A DNA stretch of 64,000 nt, taken from contig NZ_VSKM01000003.1 in assembly GCF_008086175.1 (NCBI RefSeq), forward strand, positions 62,001-126,000. The letters are read 5' to 3'. Positions within the stretch are counted from its first letter, which is position 1, and each line of letters starts with the position of its first letter. Shown here in pieces: positions 19,850 through 29,021 of the stretch. Position numbers and translations under genes: made by a program. The notes below the pieces were generated by a model. It was not told where the DNA came from, ran no database searches, and saw only the letters and a list, made by a program, of their open reading frames with translations. This DNA comes from Bizionia saleffrena (GTDB lineage: Bacteria; Bacteroidota; Bacteroidia; Flavobacteriales; Flavobacteriaceae).

Positions 19850-20881
19850 ATGAAAACATTTAAAGTACTTACAATCATATTTTTAGGCAGTTTAATTGTC
19901 GCTTGTAGTGGCAGTTCTTCTCAAAAAAATAATTTTTCTATTCAAACAAATACCGAAAATAACGCCATTCAAATAGGAAACACCTTAGAATTGACGCTTA
20001 AAAATGCTAAAAATATCGCAGTGACTTCGGTCGCTTATACTTTAGACGGCACCCCAATTGAAGCAAAAACACTAATAAGCGACTTTAAATTAGGTGAACA
20101 TAACTTAGAAGCCATTGTTACTTACAATGGCGACACGGAAACGGTGTCGCAAAAACTATCTCTATTGAATAACGTCGCGCCAAAAGTAATGACTTACGAA
20201 ATTATAAATTCGTATCCCCACGATATTACATCGTACACACAAGGTTTAGAGTTTTATAACGGTACGCTTTATGAAAGTACCGGACAATATGGAGAATCTA
20301 AACTTAGAACCTTAGATTACGCCACTGGAAACGTAACAAAAAATGTGCATCTTTCTAAGAAATATTTTGGTGAAGGACTTACCGTTTTAAATAACAATGT
20401 GTTTTTATTAACGTGGTTAGAAGGCACTGGTTTTGTTTACGATGCCGAAACATTAGAACGCAAAAGCAGTTTTAAATATGGCGAAAGTAAAGAAGGATGG
20501 GGCTTATGTAATGACAACACAACGCTATACAAAAGTGATGGCACGTCGCATATCTGGCTTTTAAATCCAGAGACTTTGGTTGAAGAAGATAACATACAGG
20601 TTTTTACTAATAAAGGTAAAATTGGCCGTTTGAATGAATTAGAGTGGATTAATGGAAAAATTTATGCTAACATTTATCAAAAAGATGGTGTAGTAATTAT
20701 TAATCCAGAAAACGGAGCAACGGAAGCCGTTATCGATTTTTCTCCATTGAAAAAATTAGTGACTCAGCATCAAGGTTTAGATGTTTTAAATGGTATTGCC
20801 TATAACCCAGAAACCCAAACTATTTTTGTTACTGGTAAACGATGGGATAAACTATTTGAGGTTAAAATAATCGAAAAGTAG
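19850..20881 (+). CDS. Glutaminyl-peptide cyclotransferase lipoprotein
   Basis: Predicted glutamine cyclotransferase of the beta-propeller (plant/bacterial, not M28) family, which converts N-terminal Gln to pyroglutamate in exported proteins. I chose the ATG at 19850 because it starts an SPII signal (LGSLIVACSG); the frame is open back to 19757, but that part overlaps the SRP RNA gene. Residues 25-125 form an N-terminal Ig-like region. The propeller (about 130-343) shows the family hallmarks HDITSYTQGLEF, ESTGQYGESKLR, FGEGLTVLN, KEGWGLCND, SDGTSHIWLLNP and RLNELEWINGKIYANIY. Location is presumably the outer or cytoplasmic membrane, facing the periplasm. Confidence 0.92.
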   Translation: MKTFKVLTIIFLGSLIVACSGSSSQKNNFSIQTNTENNAIQIGNTLELTLKNAKNIAVTSVAYTLDGTPIEAKTLISDFKLGEHNLEAIVTYNGDTETVSQKLSLLNNVAPKVMTYEIINSYPHDITSYTQGLEFYNGTLYESTGQYGESKLRTLDYATGNVTKNVHLSKKYFGEGLTVLNNNVFLLTWLEGTGFVYDAETLERKSSFKYGESKEGWGLCNDNTTLYKSDGTSHIWLLNPETLVEEDNIQVFTNKGKIGRLNELEWINGKIYANIYQKDGVVIINPENGATEAVIDFSPLKKLVTQHQGLDVLNGIAYNPETQTIFVTGKRWDKLFEVKIIEK

Positions 20882-21287
20882 CCTTTACCTTTTAAAAAGC
20901 AGAGAGACATTAACGACAATTTAATCGCGATAAAAATGAACAATACGGGATAGTCTTAAAAAAATCTATTAGTAATCATTAGTATCCGATTTAAAATAGT
21001 TTAAGAGGCATAATCTGTGTCAAAATAAAGAAGTTCACTAATTGCTTATAATAACGCGTGCTTTTTGGCTAATCGTTTTAAAGAAATAGTGGCGTTTTTT
21101 TCTTTTTAAGCTTTCTTGTTTGGTTAATAGTTAGAATGAAATCTTGGTTCTTGATTCTTGACATCAGAAGTGCTGTAATCTCGTGTCATTTATCGGACAA
21201 CAATAATTAGATACGGTACTATTCTAAAGTATTAAATCTTTCAAAAAACAGGAATAAACAGTATCTTAGTCTGCTAATTTAAAAATT
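20882..21287. other. 406-bp intergenic region, nothing recognised
   Basis: AT-rich DNA between two plus-strand genes. No frame of useful length, no strong hairpin and no recognisable RNA. Confidence 0.45.
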
Positions 21288-21677
21288 ATGAAAGCCTTAG
21301 AATACGATATCACAGTTACTGCTAATTACTTAGACGATCTTAATCACGTAAACAACGTTGTTTATGTGCAATGGGTAAACGATATCGCAAAAGCACATTG
21401 GGAAAAAGTAGCGTCACAGCACATAAAAAACAAATATTTCTGGGTGTTGATGTCGCACACTATCGACTATAAAAAAGCGGCGGTTTTAAACGATACCATA
21501 ACCGTTAAAACCTATATTATCGAGTCCAGTTCTATTACATCTCTGCGTGCTGTAGATATGTATAATACAGAAACTAAAGAACTCGTTGCCCAATCTAAAA
21601 CCAAATGGTGTTTTATGAATGCATTAACGCAACGACCTACGCGCATTACGCCAGAGATTGAAGAATTATTTAATTAA
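21288..21677 (+). CDS. Acyl-CoA thioesterase, 4HBT hotdog family
   Basis: A 129-residue hotdog-fold protein of the YbgC/FatB-like 4-hydroxybenzoyl-CoA thioesterase class. The N-terminal motif YLDDLNHVNNVVYVQW carries the Asp and the His-Val-Asn typical of the active-site helix start. It is followed by the TVKTYIIESSSITSLRAVDMY strands (quoted in part) and the closing KTKWCFMN. It hydrolyses acyl-CoA thioesters; the chain-length preference is unknown. It stands alone between two longer intergenic stretches. Confidence 0.85.
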   Translation: MKALEYDITVTANYLDDLNHVNNVVYVQWVNDIAKAHWEKVASQHIKNKYFWVLMSHTIDYKKAAVLNDTITVKTYIIESSSITSLRAVDMYNTETKELVAQSKTKWCFMNALTQRPTRITPEIEELFN

Positions 21678-21745
21678 AAAGGCTTTTCTATACTAAATTA
21701 GTATTTCAAAAGTTATATTTTAGTCGTTTACAACCAATGCCATTC

Positions 21746-21753
21746 TATTTTTG
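21746..21753 (+). promoter_or_regulatory. -7 promoter box (TATTTTTG), probably leaderless
   Basis: Matches TAnnTTTG and is separated by only 5 nt from the ATG at 21759, predicting transcription start at the initiation codon. Confidence 0.6.
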
Positions 21754-21758
21754 CACCT

Positions 21759-23312
21759 ATGAAAAGTACTTTATATTTTATCGCTTGTTTTGCATTTCTT
21801 TTACTGTGGAGTTCTTGCCGGAAAGATTTCGAATTCGAACCTAGCTCAGGACAGTTAGAGTTTTCTAAAGACACCGTATATCTAGATACCATATTTGCAA
21901 ATATTGGCTCTAGTACTTACAATCTAAAAGTTTATAACCGTAGTAATGAGGATATTACAATTCCTTCGGTGAGTTTAAGTCGTGGAGAATCTTCTGGCTA
22001 CCGTTTAAATGTAGATGGAGCCGCAGGAAAAGCGTTTTATAATGTTGAAATTTTAGCTAAAGACAGTCTATTTATTTTTGTTGAAACGACGTACAACACC
22101 ACTACAAATCCGGTAACTAATAACGCCTTTCTATACACGGACAAAATTGAATTCGATTCGGGGATTAATCAACAAAGTGTAAATTTAGTAACCTTGGTAA
22201 AAGATGCCGTTTTTATCTATCCTAATCGTGATGGTGCTACAGGAATCGTTGAAACCTTAACTTTAAATGTCAATGGAGAATCTATAGCTACCGATATTCA
22301 AGGGCGCGAATTATTAGCGGATGAATTAACTTTCACCAACGAAAAACCATACGTAATTTACGGGTATGCCGCTGTACCAAACGGAGAAACGCTAACCGTT
22401 AACCCCGGCGCTCGAGTACATTTCCACGCTAATTCTGGGTTGCTAGTGTCTGAAAGCGCAGCGCTCCAAGTGAATGGCGATTTAAGTACCGACCCTACTC
22501 TATTAGAAAACGAAGTGATTTTTGAAGGCGATCGTTTAGAACCTGGTTTTTCTGATATTCCTGGACAATGGGGCGCCATTTGGTTATTTCAAAATAGCGT
22601 AAATAATAGTATTAATTATGCAACCATAAAAAATGCTGGAGTAGCTCTTATTGTAGACGGCAATCCCGATGCATCCAATAATAAACTAACGATAAGTAAC
22701 ACCAAAATATACAATTCTAGTAACTATGGTGTATTAGCGAGAAACACGTCTATTTCAGGAGAGAATCTCGTGATTAATAATTCTGGACAAGTGTCATTAG
22801 CCTTAACCCAAGGAGGAAAATATAATTTTACACATTCTACTATTACCAATTATTGGACCAATAGTTTTAGGCAATTTCCTGCACTTCTAATTAATAATTT
22901 CGTTGTAGACGCTTCAAACACAGCTTTAGTTTATAATCTAACCGAGGCCAATTTTAACAACTGTATTGTTTATGGAAATGATAACCCTGAGTTTTTAGTC
23001 GATGAAATTTTTGATGCTTCAGTAGATTTTAACTTCAAATTCACCAATTCACTATTGCGTTTTGAGAATGCAAATAACAGTTATACGGGATCGAATTACG
23101 ATTTTAACGATGCAACACATTACGAAGGCAATCTGTTTAACCAATCACCAAAATTTAAAAATGTAACTGAAAACGATTTTAATATTAGTGAGGACTCGGC
23201 GGCAAATGGCATAGGCAATTCCTTTTTTGCCAATCAAGTGCCGTTAGATCTTTCTGGAACGAACAGAACGGCATCTCCAGATAGTGGTGCCTACCAACAG
23301 ACTACTTTTTAA
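21759..23312 (+). CDS. Large surface lipoprotein with beta-helix-like repeats
   Basis: A 517-residue lipoprotein with SPII signal (LLLWSSCRKD, Cys20). Residues 30-140 form an Ig-like strand-rich domain with FSKDTVYLDTIF, a signature of a conserved flavobacterial family. Residues 190-490 contain short repeats rich in Asn, Ile and Val (for example KLTISNTKIYNSSNYGVLA and NNCIVYGND) that fit a right-handed parallel beta-helix, as in pectate-lyase-like proteins. No catalytic motif is evident. It is likely outer-membrane anchored. The function is unknown; carbohydrate binding is one possibility but not shown. Confidence 0.8.
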   Translation: MKSTLYFIACFAFLLLWSSCRKDFEFEPSSGQLEFSKDTVYLDTIFANIGSSTYNLKVYNRSNEDITIPSVSLSRGESSGYRLNVDGAAGKAFYNVEILAKDSLFIFVETTYNTTTNPVTNNAFLYTDKIEFDSGINQQSVNLVTLVKDAVFIYPNRDGATGIVETLTLNVNGESIATDIQGRELLADELTFTNEKPYVIYGYAAVPNGETLTVNPGARVHFHANSGLLVSESAALQVNGDLSTDPTLLENEVIFEGDRLEPGFSDIPGQWGAIWLFQNSVNNSINYATIKNAGVALIVDGNPDASNNKLTISNTKIYNSSNYGVLARNTSISGENLVINNSGQVSLALTQGGKYNFTHSTITNYWTNSFRQFPALLINNFVVDASNTALVYNLTEANFNNCIVYGNDNPEFLVDEIFDASVDFNFKFTNSLLRFENANNSYTGSNYDFNDATHYEGNLFNQSPKFKNVTENDFNISEDSAANGIGNSFFANQVPLDLSGTNRTASPDSGAYQQTTF

Positions 23313-23615
23313 AGCTTATTTTTTTTTGAATTACTTTTAATTTGCGTTCGCGACATTCCTTAAAAAACTAAGATAATTTTCCGATAAGTAACAGCAGTTA
23401 CATTCAGACAGATTACTATTGATTACCTTCGTTAAAACGTTTTAAAAAATTAGTAAATAAAATTGTAAAACATTTTTTTAAATTTTATAATTTCAGTGCG
23501 ACGATCCATTAAAAACCTTTAATACGCTAATCAATTAGCTATTCTTTGTTTTATTTTTCACTGCATTATTTTTTAAAACGCAATTAAAAATTAAACTCTC
23601 AATTTATTCTGCGCT
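23313..23615. other. 303-bp upstream region of cydA
   Basis: AT-rich leader before cydA. I find no exact TAnnTTTG box; the nearest has an extra base (TATTCTTTG near 23540). No hairpin terminator is clear for the preceding gene. Confidence 0.4.
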
Positions 23616-24947
23616 ATGGAAGATATGATCTTTTACGATAGACTTCAATTTGCATTCACAATCACTTTCCATTACATTTTTCCCCAATTAACTATGGGTC
23701 TTTCGTTAATGATAGTCTATTTTAAATGGCGCTATTTACGTGATAAAGTAGAGAAATATAATGACGCCGCTAAATTTTTTATGAAAATTTTTGCCATCAA
23801 CTTTACGATGGGGGTAGTTACAGGAATCCCAATGGAGTTTCAGTTTGGTACCAATTGGGCAAAGTTCTCCGAGCTTACCGGTGGTATCATCGGACAAACC
23901 TTGGCAATGGAAGGTTTGTTTTCATTTTTCTTAGAATCTTCGTTTTTAGTCCTTTTTATTTTCGGTGAAAAACGACTAGGCCAAAAGCTTCATTTTTTAA
24001 CTGCTTTTTTAGTCTTTGTAGGCTCCTGGGCAAGTGGCTGGTTTATTTTAGCCACCAACGCGTGGATGCAACATCCTGTGGGTTACGAAATACTGGAAAA
24101 CGGGAAATTTGTACTTAATAATTTTTCTGAGTTATTTACAAATCCTTGGCTACTTCCTGCCTTTTTACACAACCAATTAGCATCGGTCGTTACCTCTTCT
24201 TTTGTAGTGGCTGCCATTGGCGCGTTTTACATTTTAAGAGATAAAAACACAGAGTTTGGTAAATTATTTTTAAAAACAGGGGTCGTTTTCGGCTTAATAT
24301 CTAGTGTTTTAGTGGCGTTTCCAACGGGAGATTGGAATGCTAAAAACGTTGTAAAATATCAACCTGCAGCGTTTGCGGCTATGGAAGGAATTTTTGAGAC
24401 TGAAGACGCTGGAGCTGAAATTATATTAATCGGTCAGCCAAATATGATCGAAAAGAAATTGGACAATAAAATTGCAGTGCCCAACATTCTTAGCTTTTTA
24501 ACGTACCAGGAATGGGACCGACAAATCGCAGGAATGGACCAATTTAAAGAAGAGGAATTACCAGATAATATTCCTGCCTTGTATTACTCGTATCATATTA
24601 TGGTTGGTTTAGGTACTATTTTTATTGGATTAATGGTTATATCGGCGTTCTTTTTATGGAAGAAAAGATTATACGGAATGAAAGCTTTACTGTGGGCCAT
24701 TATGTTTATGGTTCCCTTTCCGTATATCGCAAATTTAACGGGCTGGTACACCGCCGAACTAGGTCGCCAACCCTACTTAGTTTATGGACTACTTAGAACT
24801 AGCGAAGGGGTGTCTCCAAACGTGTCTTCAGGAAATACATTATTTACTTTACTGGGTTTTGTCGCGCTTTATATGCTACTCGGACTTTTATTTTTAGTAT
24901 TGGTTGGTAAAACGATTCACCAAGGTCCAAAATTTCAAACTCATTAA
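23616..24947 (+). CDS. cydA: Cytochrome bd-type quinol oxidase subunit I
   Basis: Haem-bearing subunit of the bd-type terminal oxidase, which oxidises quinol and reduces O2 in the cytoplasmic membrane without pumping protons. Several transmembrane helices carry conserved elements: DRLQFAFTITFHYIFPQL at the start (with the b595-type His), GIPMEFQFGTNW, GQTLAMEGLFSFFLES, the Q-loop region, and ELGRQPYLVYGLLRT near residue 390. At 443 residues the Q loop is of the short type. cydB follows after 2 nt. High oxygen affinity and use under low oxygen are known for the family; the preceding 303 nt presumably hold its regulation. Confidence 0.96.
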   Translation: MEDMIFYDRLQFAFTITFHYIFPQLTMGLSLMIVYFKWRYLRDKVEKYNDAAKFFMKIFAINFTMGVVTGIPMEFQFGTNWAKFSELTGGIIGQTLAMEGLFSFFLESSFLVLFIFGEKRLGQKLHFLTAFLVFVGSWASGWFILATNAWMQHPVGYEILENGKFVLNNFSELFTNPWLLPAFLHNQLASVVTSSFVVAAIGAFYILRDKNTEFGKLFLKTGVVFGLISSVLVAFPTGDWNAKNVVKYQPAAFAAMEGIFETEDAGAEIILIGQPNMIEKKLDNKIAVPNILSFLTYQEWDRQIAGMDQFKEEELPDNIPALYYSYHIMVGLGTIFIGLMVISAFFLWKKRLYGMKALLWAIMFMVPFPYIANLTGWYTAELGRQPYLVYGLLRTSEGVSPNVSSGNTLFTLLGFVALYMLLGLLFLVLVGKTIHQGPKFQTH

Positions 24948-24949
24948 TT

Positions 24950-26023
24950 ATGGAATTATTCTGGTTTATTATTATTGCACTTGTTTTAGTCGTCTTTTTC
25001 ATCTTAGATGGTTACGATTTTGGAGCAGGAATTATTCATTTATTTTACGCCAAAAAGGATAAAGATAAAGAGGTTATAGCCAAATCTGCCGGTTTGTATT
25101 GGGACTCGAATGAAGTCTGGCTTGTGGCTGCCGGAGGTTTACTGTTTATGGCATTCCCCACATTTTACGCCTCGGTGTTTAGTGGGTTCTATTTGCCATT
25201 GATTTTGGTATTATGGCTCATTATTTTTCGGGCGATTGGTTTAGAGTTTAGAAGTCAGTTTAATTTCCAAATGTGGAAAGATATTTGGGATACTTCTTTT
25301 GGTGTTTCCAGTCTGCTTTTGGCTTTATTCTTCGGAATTGCCTTAGGTAATATTGTAAGAGGTGTAAATTTAGGTGGTTTTGAAGATGGCTCCTCTATTT
25401 ACGAAGCGCACTATTTTTTCTTACCGCTATGGGATTCTAGTTTTAGCCCACTAACCACACACCCGGGAGTTATCGATTGGTTTACGCTAATTATTGGTTT
25501 TATAAGTGTTGTTACTTTGGCTATACACGGAGCAAACTGGATTGTTTTAAAAACCAATTCATCGATTAATCAGAAACTAAAAACAATAGCCGTACGTTTA
25601 AACGGGGTACTTTTATTGTTAACGATTGTCTCGTTAATTAGCTGGAAAACCATCAACCCCGATTCATTTAATAATTTCTCAGAAAAACCTTATCTGTTAA
25701 TTTTTCCGTTGCTTTTTATAGTGGGGGTCGTTGGTACATTTTTCATTTCAAAATTTAAAAATGATAACAGTCCACTTGTCTTTTCAACACTTATAATTTT
25801 AGGCGGAATCACCTCGTCTTTAGCCTCGTTATTCCCCGTTATTTTACCATCTACTAATAGCGTTCACGAGTCGTTAACGATTTATAACACCTCAGCAGCA
25901 CAGTATGGCTTGTCCGTAGCAATGGGTTGGGGAATTGTAGGCTTGATTCTATTATTAATCTATTTTATAGTTCAAAAAAGATTGATGAGAGGCAAAGTGG
26001 ACACCATGGATTATGGTCATTAA
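24950..26023 (+). CDS. cydB: Cytochrome bd-type quinol oxidase subunit II
   Basis: Partner subunit of CydA. 357 residues with about eight or nine transmembrane helices. The N-terminal signature FFILDGYDFGAGI is diagnostic. The conserved WDSNEVWLVAAGG follows near residue 52, and Trp/Arg positions in IFRAIGLEFR also fit. The start codon is 2 nt after the cydA stop, so the two are co-translated. No CydX-like micropeptide is obvious; the next gene is a 100-residue membrane protein. Confidence 0.96.
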   Translation: MELFWFIIIALVLVVFFILDGYDFGAGIIHLFYAKKDKDKEVIAKSAGLYWDSNEVWLVAAGGLLFMAFPTFYASVFSGFYLPLILVLWLIIFRAIGLEFRSQFNFQMWKDIWDTSFGVSSLLLALFFGIALGNIVRGVNLGGFEDGSSIYEAHYFFLPLWDSSFSPLTTHPGVIDWFTLIIGFISVVTLAIHGANWIVLKTNSSINQKLKTIAVRLNGVLLLLTIVSLISWKTINPDSFNNFSEKPYLLIFPLLFIVGVVGTFFISKFKNDNSPLVFSTLIILGGITSSLASLFPVILPSTNSVHESLTIYNTSAAQYGLSVAMGWGIVGLILLLIYFIVQKRLMRGKVDTMDYGH

Positions 26024-26044
26024 TTAATAGTAAACCCCTTTATT

Positions 26045-26347
26045 ATGACAGCAACCTTAATCTCACTAATTAGTATTGTATTTGGCATCCTTGGTGCAAA
26101 TGGTATTGCAATACGCTATAAAAATCGCTCTTTTGGTTTTATAGGTAATACAATTGCAGGAGTTTTTGGGAGTATTTTATTAATTAAAAGTTTTGGACGC
26201 TTAGGCTTTAATCCTCAAACTATTGTAATTATAGACACCGTTTCACTACCATTATTCGCAATTAATTGTGTTGTTTCCTTTTTAGGCGGGGCGCTCGCTG
26301 TTTTTGTAATGCATTACTTAAAAAACAAACTCGAAAAACCTAAATAA
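26045..26347 (+). CDS. Small glycine-rich membrane protein downstream of cydB
   Basis: A 100-residue protein with three hydrophobic helices (about 4-22, 30-50 and 62-88). The segment GFIGNTIAGVFGSILL recalls the glycine-zipper helices of GlsB/YeaQ/YmgE-type small membrane proteins, but the match is weak. It starts 22 nt after cydB, so it could be read from the cyd transcript. Role unknown; an accessory role for the oxidase is conceivable but not supported by any motif. Confidence 0.7.
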   Translation: MTATLISLISIVFGILGANGIAIRYKNRSFGFIGNTIAGVFGSILLIKSFGRLGFNPQTIVIIDTVSLPLFAINCVVSFLGGALAVFVMHYLKNKLEKPK

Positions 26348-26423
26348 ATCTTGATGGTGCTATTCTATTCTATTTCACACTTAATATTAAATGTTTATTT
26401 TAGGGCACTATAAAACATATATT

Positions 26424-26912
26424 ATGTTAACATTTAAAGAAACGCAGAAATTTACACAGTGGTGGTTGTGGCTTATTTTAATAGCTATTGGAATTAGCCC
26501 GCTTATTGGGATTTACACACAACTTATTAAAAAAGAACCTTTAGGAGATGCCCCACTCTCTGATGTTGGATTAATCCTCTACTCTATTTTTATATTTGCT
26601 ACTATCGGCGTGTTTCTAAGGCTTACTTTAAAAACAGAAATTAATTCGAAAGGCATACAAATGAATTACATTCCGTTTGTAAAAAAAGAGATTGATTGGA
26701 AAGATATTAAAACTGCTGAAGTCGTTAATTATGGGTTTGTTGGTGGATGGGGAATTAGATGGAATACAGCCTATGGCACCGTGTACAATACTAGAGGAAA
26801 TAAAGGAGTAGCGATTGCACTTAAAAATGGAAAAAAGATTGGAATAGGGACTCAAAAAGAAGAAGAAATGCAAGAGGTGATTGAAAAGGCAAAAAAGATG
26901 AAGCTTATTTAG
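26424..26912 (+). CDS. Membrane protein with PH-like C-terminal domain
   Basis: The start chosen is the ATG at 26424, preceding TFKETQKFTQWWLW; the frame is open 33 nt further upstream from an ATG at 26391, with no support for that extension. Of its 162 residues, two transmembrane helices occupy about 14-33 and 50-70. The soluble part has the strand pattern of a bacterial pleckstrin-homology domain (LRLTLKTEINSKGIQMNY, then KKEIDWKDIKTAEVV, and VAIALKNGKKIGIGTQ). Function unknown. It precedes another small membrane protein gene in the same orientation. Confidence 0.75.
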   Translation: MLTFKETQKFTQWWLWLILIAIGISPLIGIYTQLIKKEPLGDAPLSDVGLILYSIFIFATIGVFLRLTLKTEINSKGIQMNYIPFVKKEIDWKDIKTAEVVNYGFVGGWGIRWNTAYGTVYNTRGNKGVAIALKNGKKIGIGTQKEEEMQEVIEKAKKMKLI

Positions 26913-27047
26913 TCTATATCTTTTGAACACTTTAGTGTTTCTAATTTAAGAAAAGTGGCGAAAACACAGCATTTTAATAAATAATAAATCACCTGAAATC
27001 TATTTTTACCTTTATTTTAGTTGATAAACAACTATAAAAACGACATT

Positions 27048-27464
27048 ATGAACTCTACTATAAAAAATATTCTTGCCATTATTTTAGGATGGATTGGCGG
27101 CAGTATTATTAATATGGCTTTAATACAAGTCGGACATTCTATTTATCCTATTCCAAATATTGATATAAACAACATGAATGCCTTATCGAAAGTTATGCCA
27201 ACATTAGGGACTAATTATTTTATATTTCCGTTTTTAGCACACGCTTTAGGGACTTTTGTCGGCGCGATAATCGCTTATAGTATGGCGACAAATAATAAAA
27301 TGAAGTTTGCTTATATTATAGGAGTGTTCTTTTTACTGGGCGGAATTATGATTAATTTTATGATAACTGGTCCTCTTTGGTTTATCACCGCCGATTTGCT
27401 TTTAGCATACATTCCGATGGCGTGGTTAGGTGGTCAATTAGCTCAGAAAATATCAAAAAAGTAA
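27048..27464 (+). CDS. Small membrane protein, function unknown
   Basis: A 138-residue integral membrane protein with about four helices, starting at the ATG at 27048 (MNSTIKNILAIILGWIGGS); the TTG at 27021 opens the same frame but adds a charged, non-conserved-looking tail. Helices lie at roughly 6-28, 55-80, 88-108 and 112-132. Similar proteins are common single-copy genes in flavobacteria, without assigned function. A bidirectional terminator separates it from glyA. Confidence 0.74.
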   Translation: MNSTIKNILAIILGWIGGSIINMALIQVGHSIYPIPNIDINNMNALSKVMPTLGTNYFIFPFLAHALGTFVGAIIAYSMATNNKMKFAYIIGVFFLLGGIMINFMITGPLWFITADLLLAYIPMAWLGGQLAQKISKK

Positions 27465-27495
27465 TGTATTAATAGTGTTTTTTAAAGTTAAACAA

Positions 27496-27525
27496 AAAAA
27501 CCTGTATGATTTCATACAGGTTTTT
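27496..27525. terminator. Bidirectional terminator
   Basis: Perfect 14-bp inverted repeat (27496-27509 and 27512-27525, core CCTGTATGA/TCATACAGG) with a 2-nt apparent loop and A/T tails, between the convergent membrane-protein and glyA genes. Confidence 0.88.
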
Positions 27526-27545
27526 ATAAAACTATTAAACAGTAT

Positions 27546-28820
27546 TTACATTTTAAATAACGGTAAGTCACTCATCATTGCATTTACTTTTCCTGCTATT
27601 TTTTCTAAGACCTCTTCATTTTCGTAATTTGTAATAACTTCATCAATAAGCGCTACAATACCACTCATATCTTCTTCTTTTAATCCACGAGTTGTAATAG
27701 CGGCAGTTCCTATTCTAATTCCAGACGTTACAAATGGCGACTTATCGTCGAAAGGCACCATATTTTTATTCACAGTAATGTCAGCTTTCACTAGTGCTTT
27801 CTCGGCGTCTTTACCGGTGATATTTTTATTGCGCAGATCTATTAACATCATATGGTTATCTGTTCCACCAGAAATAATACCATATTCTTTTTTCATAAAT
27901 GCGTCGGCCATTGCCGCAGCATTTTTCTTCACTTGAAGCATATACGTTAAAAACTCATCGGTTAACGCTTCTCCAAAAGCAATTGCTTTAGCCGCAATAA
28001 TGTGCTCTAAAGGCCCGCCTTGATTTCCTGGAAAAACACCAGAGTCGAGAAGAGAAGACATCATACGTAAGTTTCCGTTTTTCAATTTTAAGCCAAACGG
28101 GTTTTCAAAATCTTTCCCCATTAATATTAACCCACCTCTTGGACCTCTTAATGTTTTATGTGTTGTTGTTGTAACAATATGACAATGCGGAATTGGATCG
28201 TTTAAAATACCTTTTGCAATTAATCCGGCAGGGTGCGATACATCGGCTAATAAAATAGCATTGACACTATCTGCAATTTTACGAAAACGCTCAAAATCCA
28301 TATCTCTAGAATACGCTGAAGCGCCAGCAATAATTAACTTTGGCTGCTCCTTGGTTGCAATTTCTTGAATTTTATCGTAATCTATTAATCCCGTTTCTTT
28401 ATCGACACCATAAAACACAGGGTTGTACAATCTACCAGAAAAATTTACTGGCGAACCGTGTGTTAGGTGACCTCCGTGAGATAAATCGAATCCTAAAATT
28501 TTATCTCCAACACTTAAACACGCGTGGTAAACAGCCGTGTTTGCCTGACTTCCAGAGTGTGGTTGCACGTTAGCATACGCTGCGCCAAATAACGTTTTAG
28601 CTCTATCTATCGCAATCTGCTCTACCTCATCTACAATTTCACACCCGCCATAATACCTTTTTCCAGGATAGCCCTCTGCATATTTATTGGTTAAAACAGA
28701 ACCTGCTGCTTCCATAACTTGATCACTTACAAAGTTTTCTGAGGCTATTAGCTCTAAACCGTTAAGCTGTCTTTCTTTTTCAGCATCAATTAATTCAAAT
28801 ATTTGTTCGTCCCTTTGCAT
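27546..28820 (-). CDS. glyA: Serine hydroxymethyltransferase
   Basis: PLP enzyme that interconverts serine plus tetrahydrofolate with glycine plus methylene-tetrahydrofolate, the main source of one-carbon units. 424 residues, normal length. Hallmarks: [14 protein letters not shown] near the start, [15 protein letters not shown], and the PLP lysine in [13 protein letters not shown] (near residue 224). The C-terminal region contains [10 protein letters not shown] -7 box lies at 28855-28848, 27 nt upstream of the ATG. Confidence 0.98.
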   Translation of the reverse strand: MQRDEQIFELIDAEKERQLNGLELIASENFVSDQVMEAAGSVLTNKYAEGYPGKRYYGGCEIVDEVEQIAIDRAKTLFGAAYANVQPHSGSQANTAVYHACLSVGDKILGFDLSHGGHLTHGSPVNFSGRLYNPVFYGVDKETGLIDYDKIQEIATKEQPKLIIAGASAYSRDMDFERFRKIADSVNAILLADVSHPAGLIAKGILNDPIPHCHIVTTTTHKTLRGPRGGLILMGKDFENPFGLKLKNGNLRMMSSLLDSGVFPGNQGGPLEHIIAAKAIAFGEALTDEFLTYMLQVKKNAAAMADAFMKKEYGIISGGTDNHMMLIDLRNKNITGKDAEKALVKADITVNKNMVPFDDKSPFVTSGIRIGTAAITTRGLKEEDMSGIVALIDEVITNYENEEVLEKIAGKVNAMMSDLPLFKM

Positions 28821-28847
28821 AATATTTTGTTAGTGTTAAATAAGAAC

Positions 28848-28855
28848 CAAAAATA
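28848..28855 (-). promoter_or_regulatory. -7 promoter box (TATTTTTG) of glyA
   Basis: Matches TAnnTTTG on the minus strand, 27 nt upstream of the glyA start codon; no clear -33 TTG. Confidence 0.5.
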
Positions 28856-28957
28856 AGAAATTGATTAGTTATAAACTTGAAAAAACATATATTTACTCCT
28901 AAACGTAACTATTTTAACAAATGATTAATTTCAATCTCGTTTTTTTCGATTTTATTC

Positions 28958-28986
28958 TTGTAAAATAAAAAAAATATGTAGGTTTG
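28958..28986 (+). promoter_or_regulatory. Consensus promoter of the fumarylacetoacetase gene
   Basis: TTG at 28958-28960, an 18-nt spacer and TAGGTTTG at 28979-28986: a full match to the Bacteroidetes housekeeping promoter, 35 nt before the ATG at 29022. Confidence 0.8.
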
Positions 28987-29021
28987 GAATGATTTACAAA
29001 CTTTAAAATTACACCCTTAAC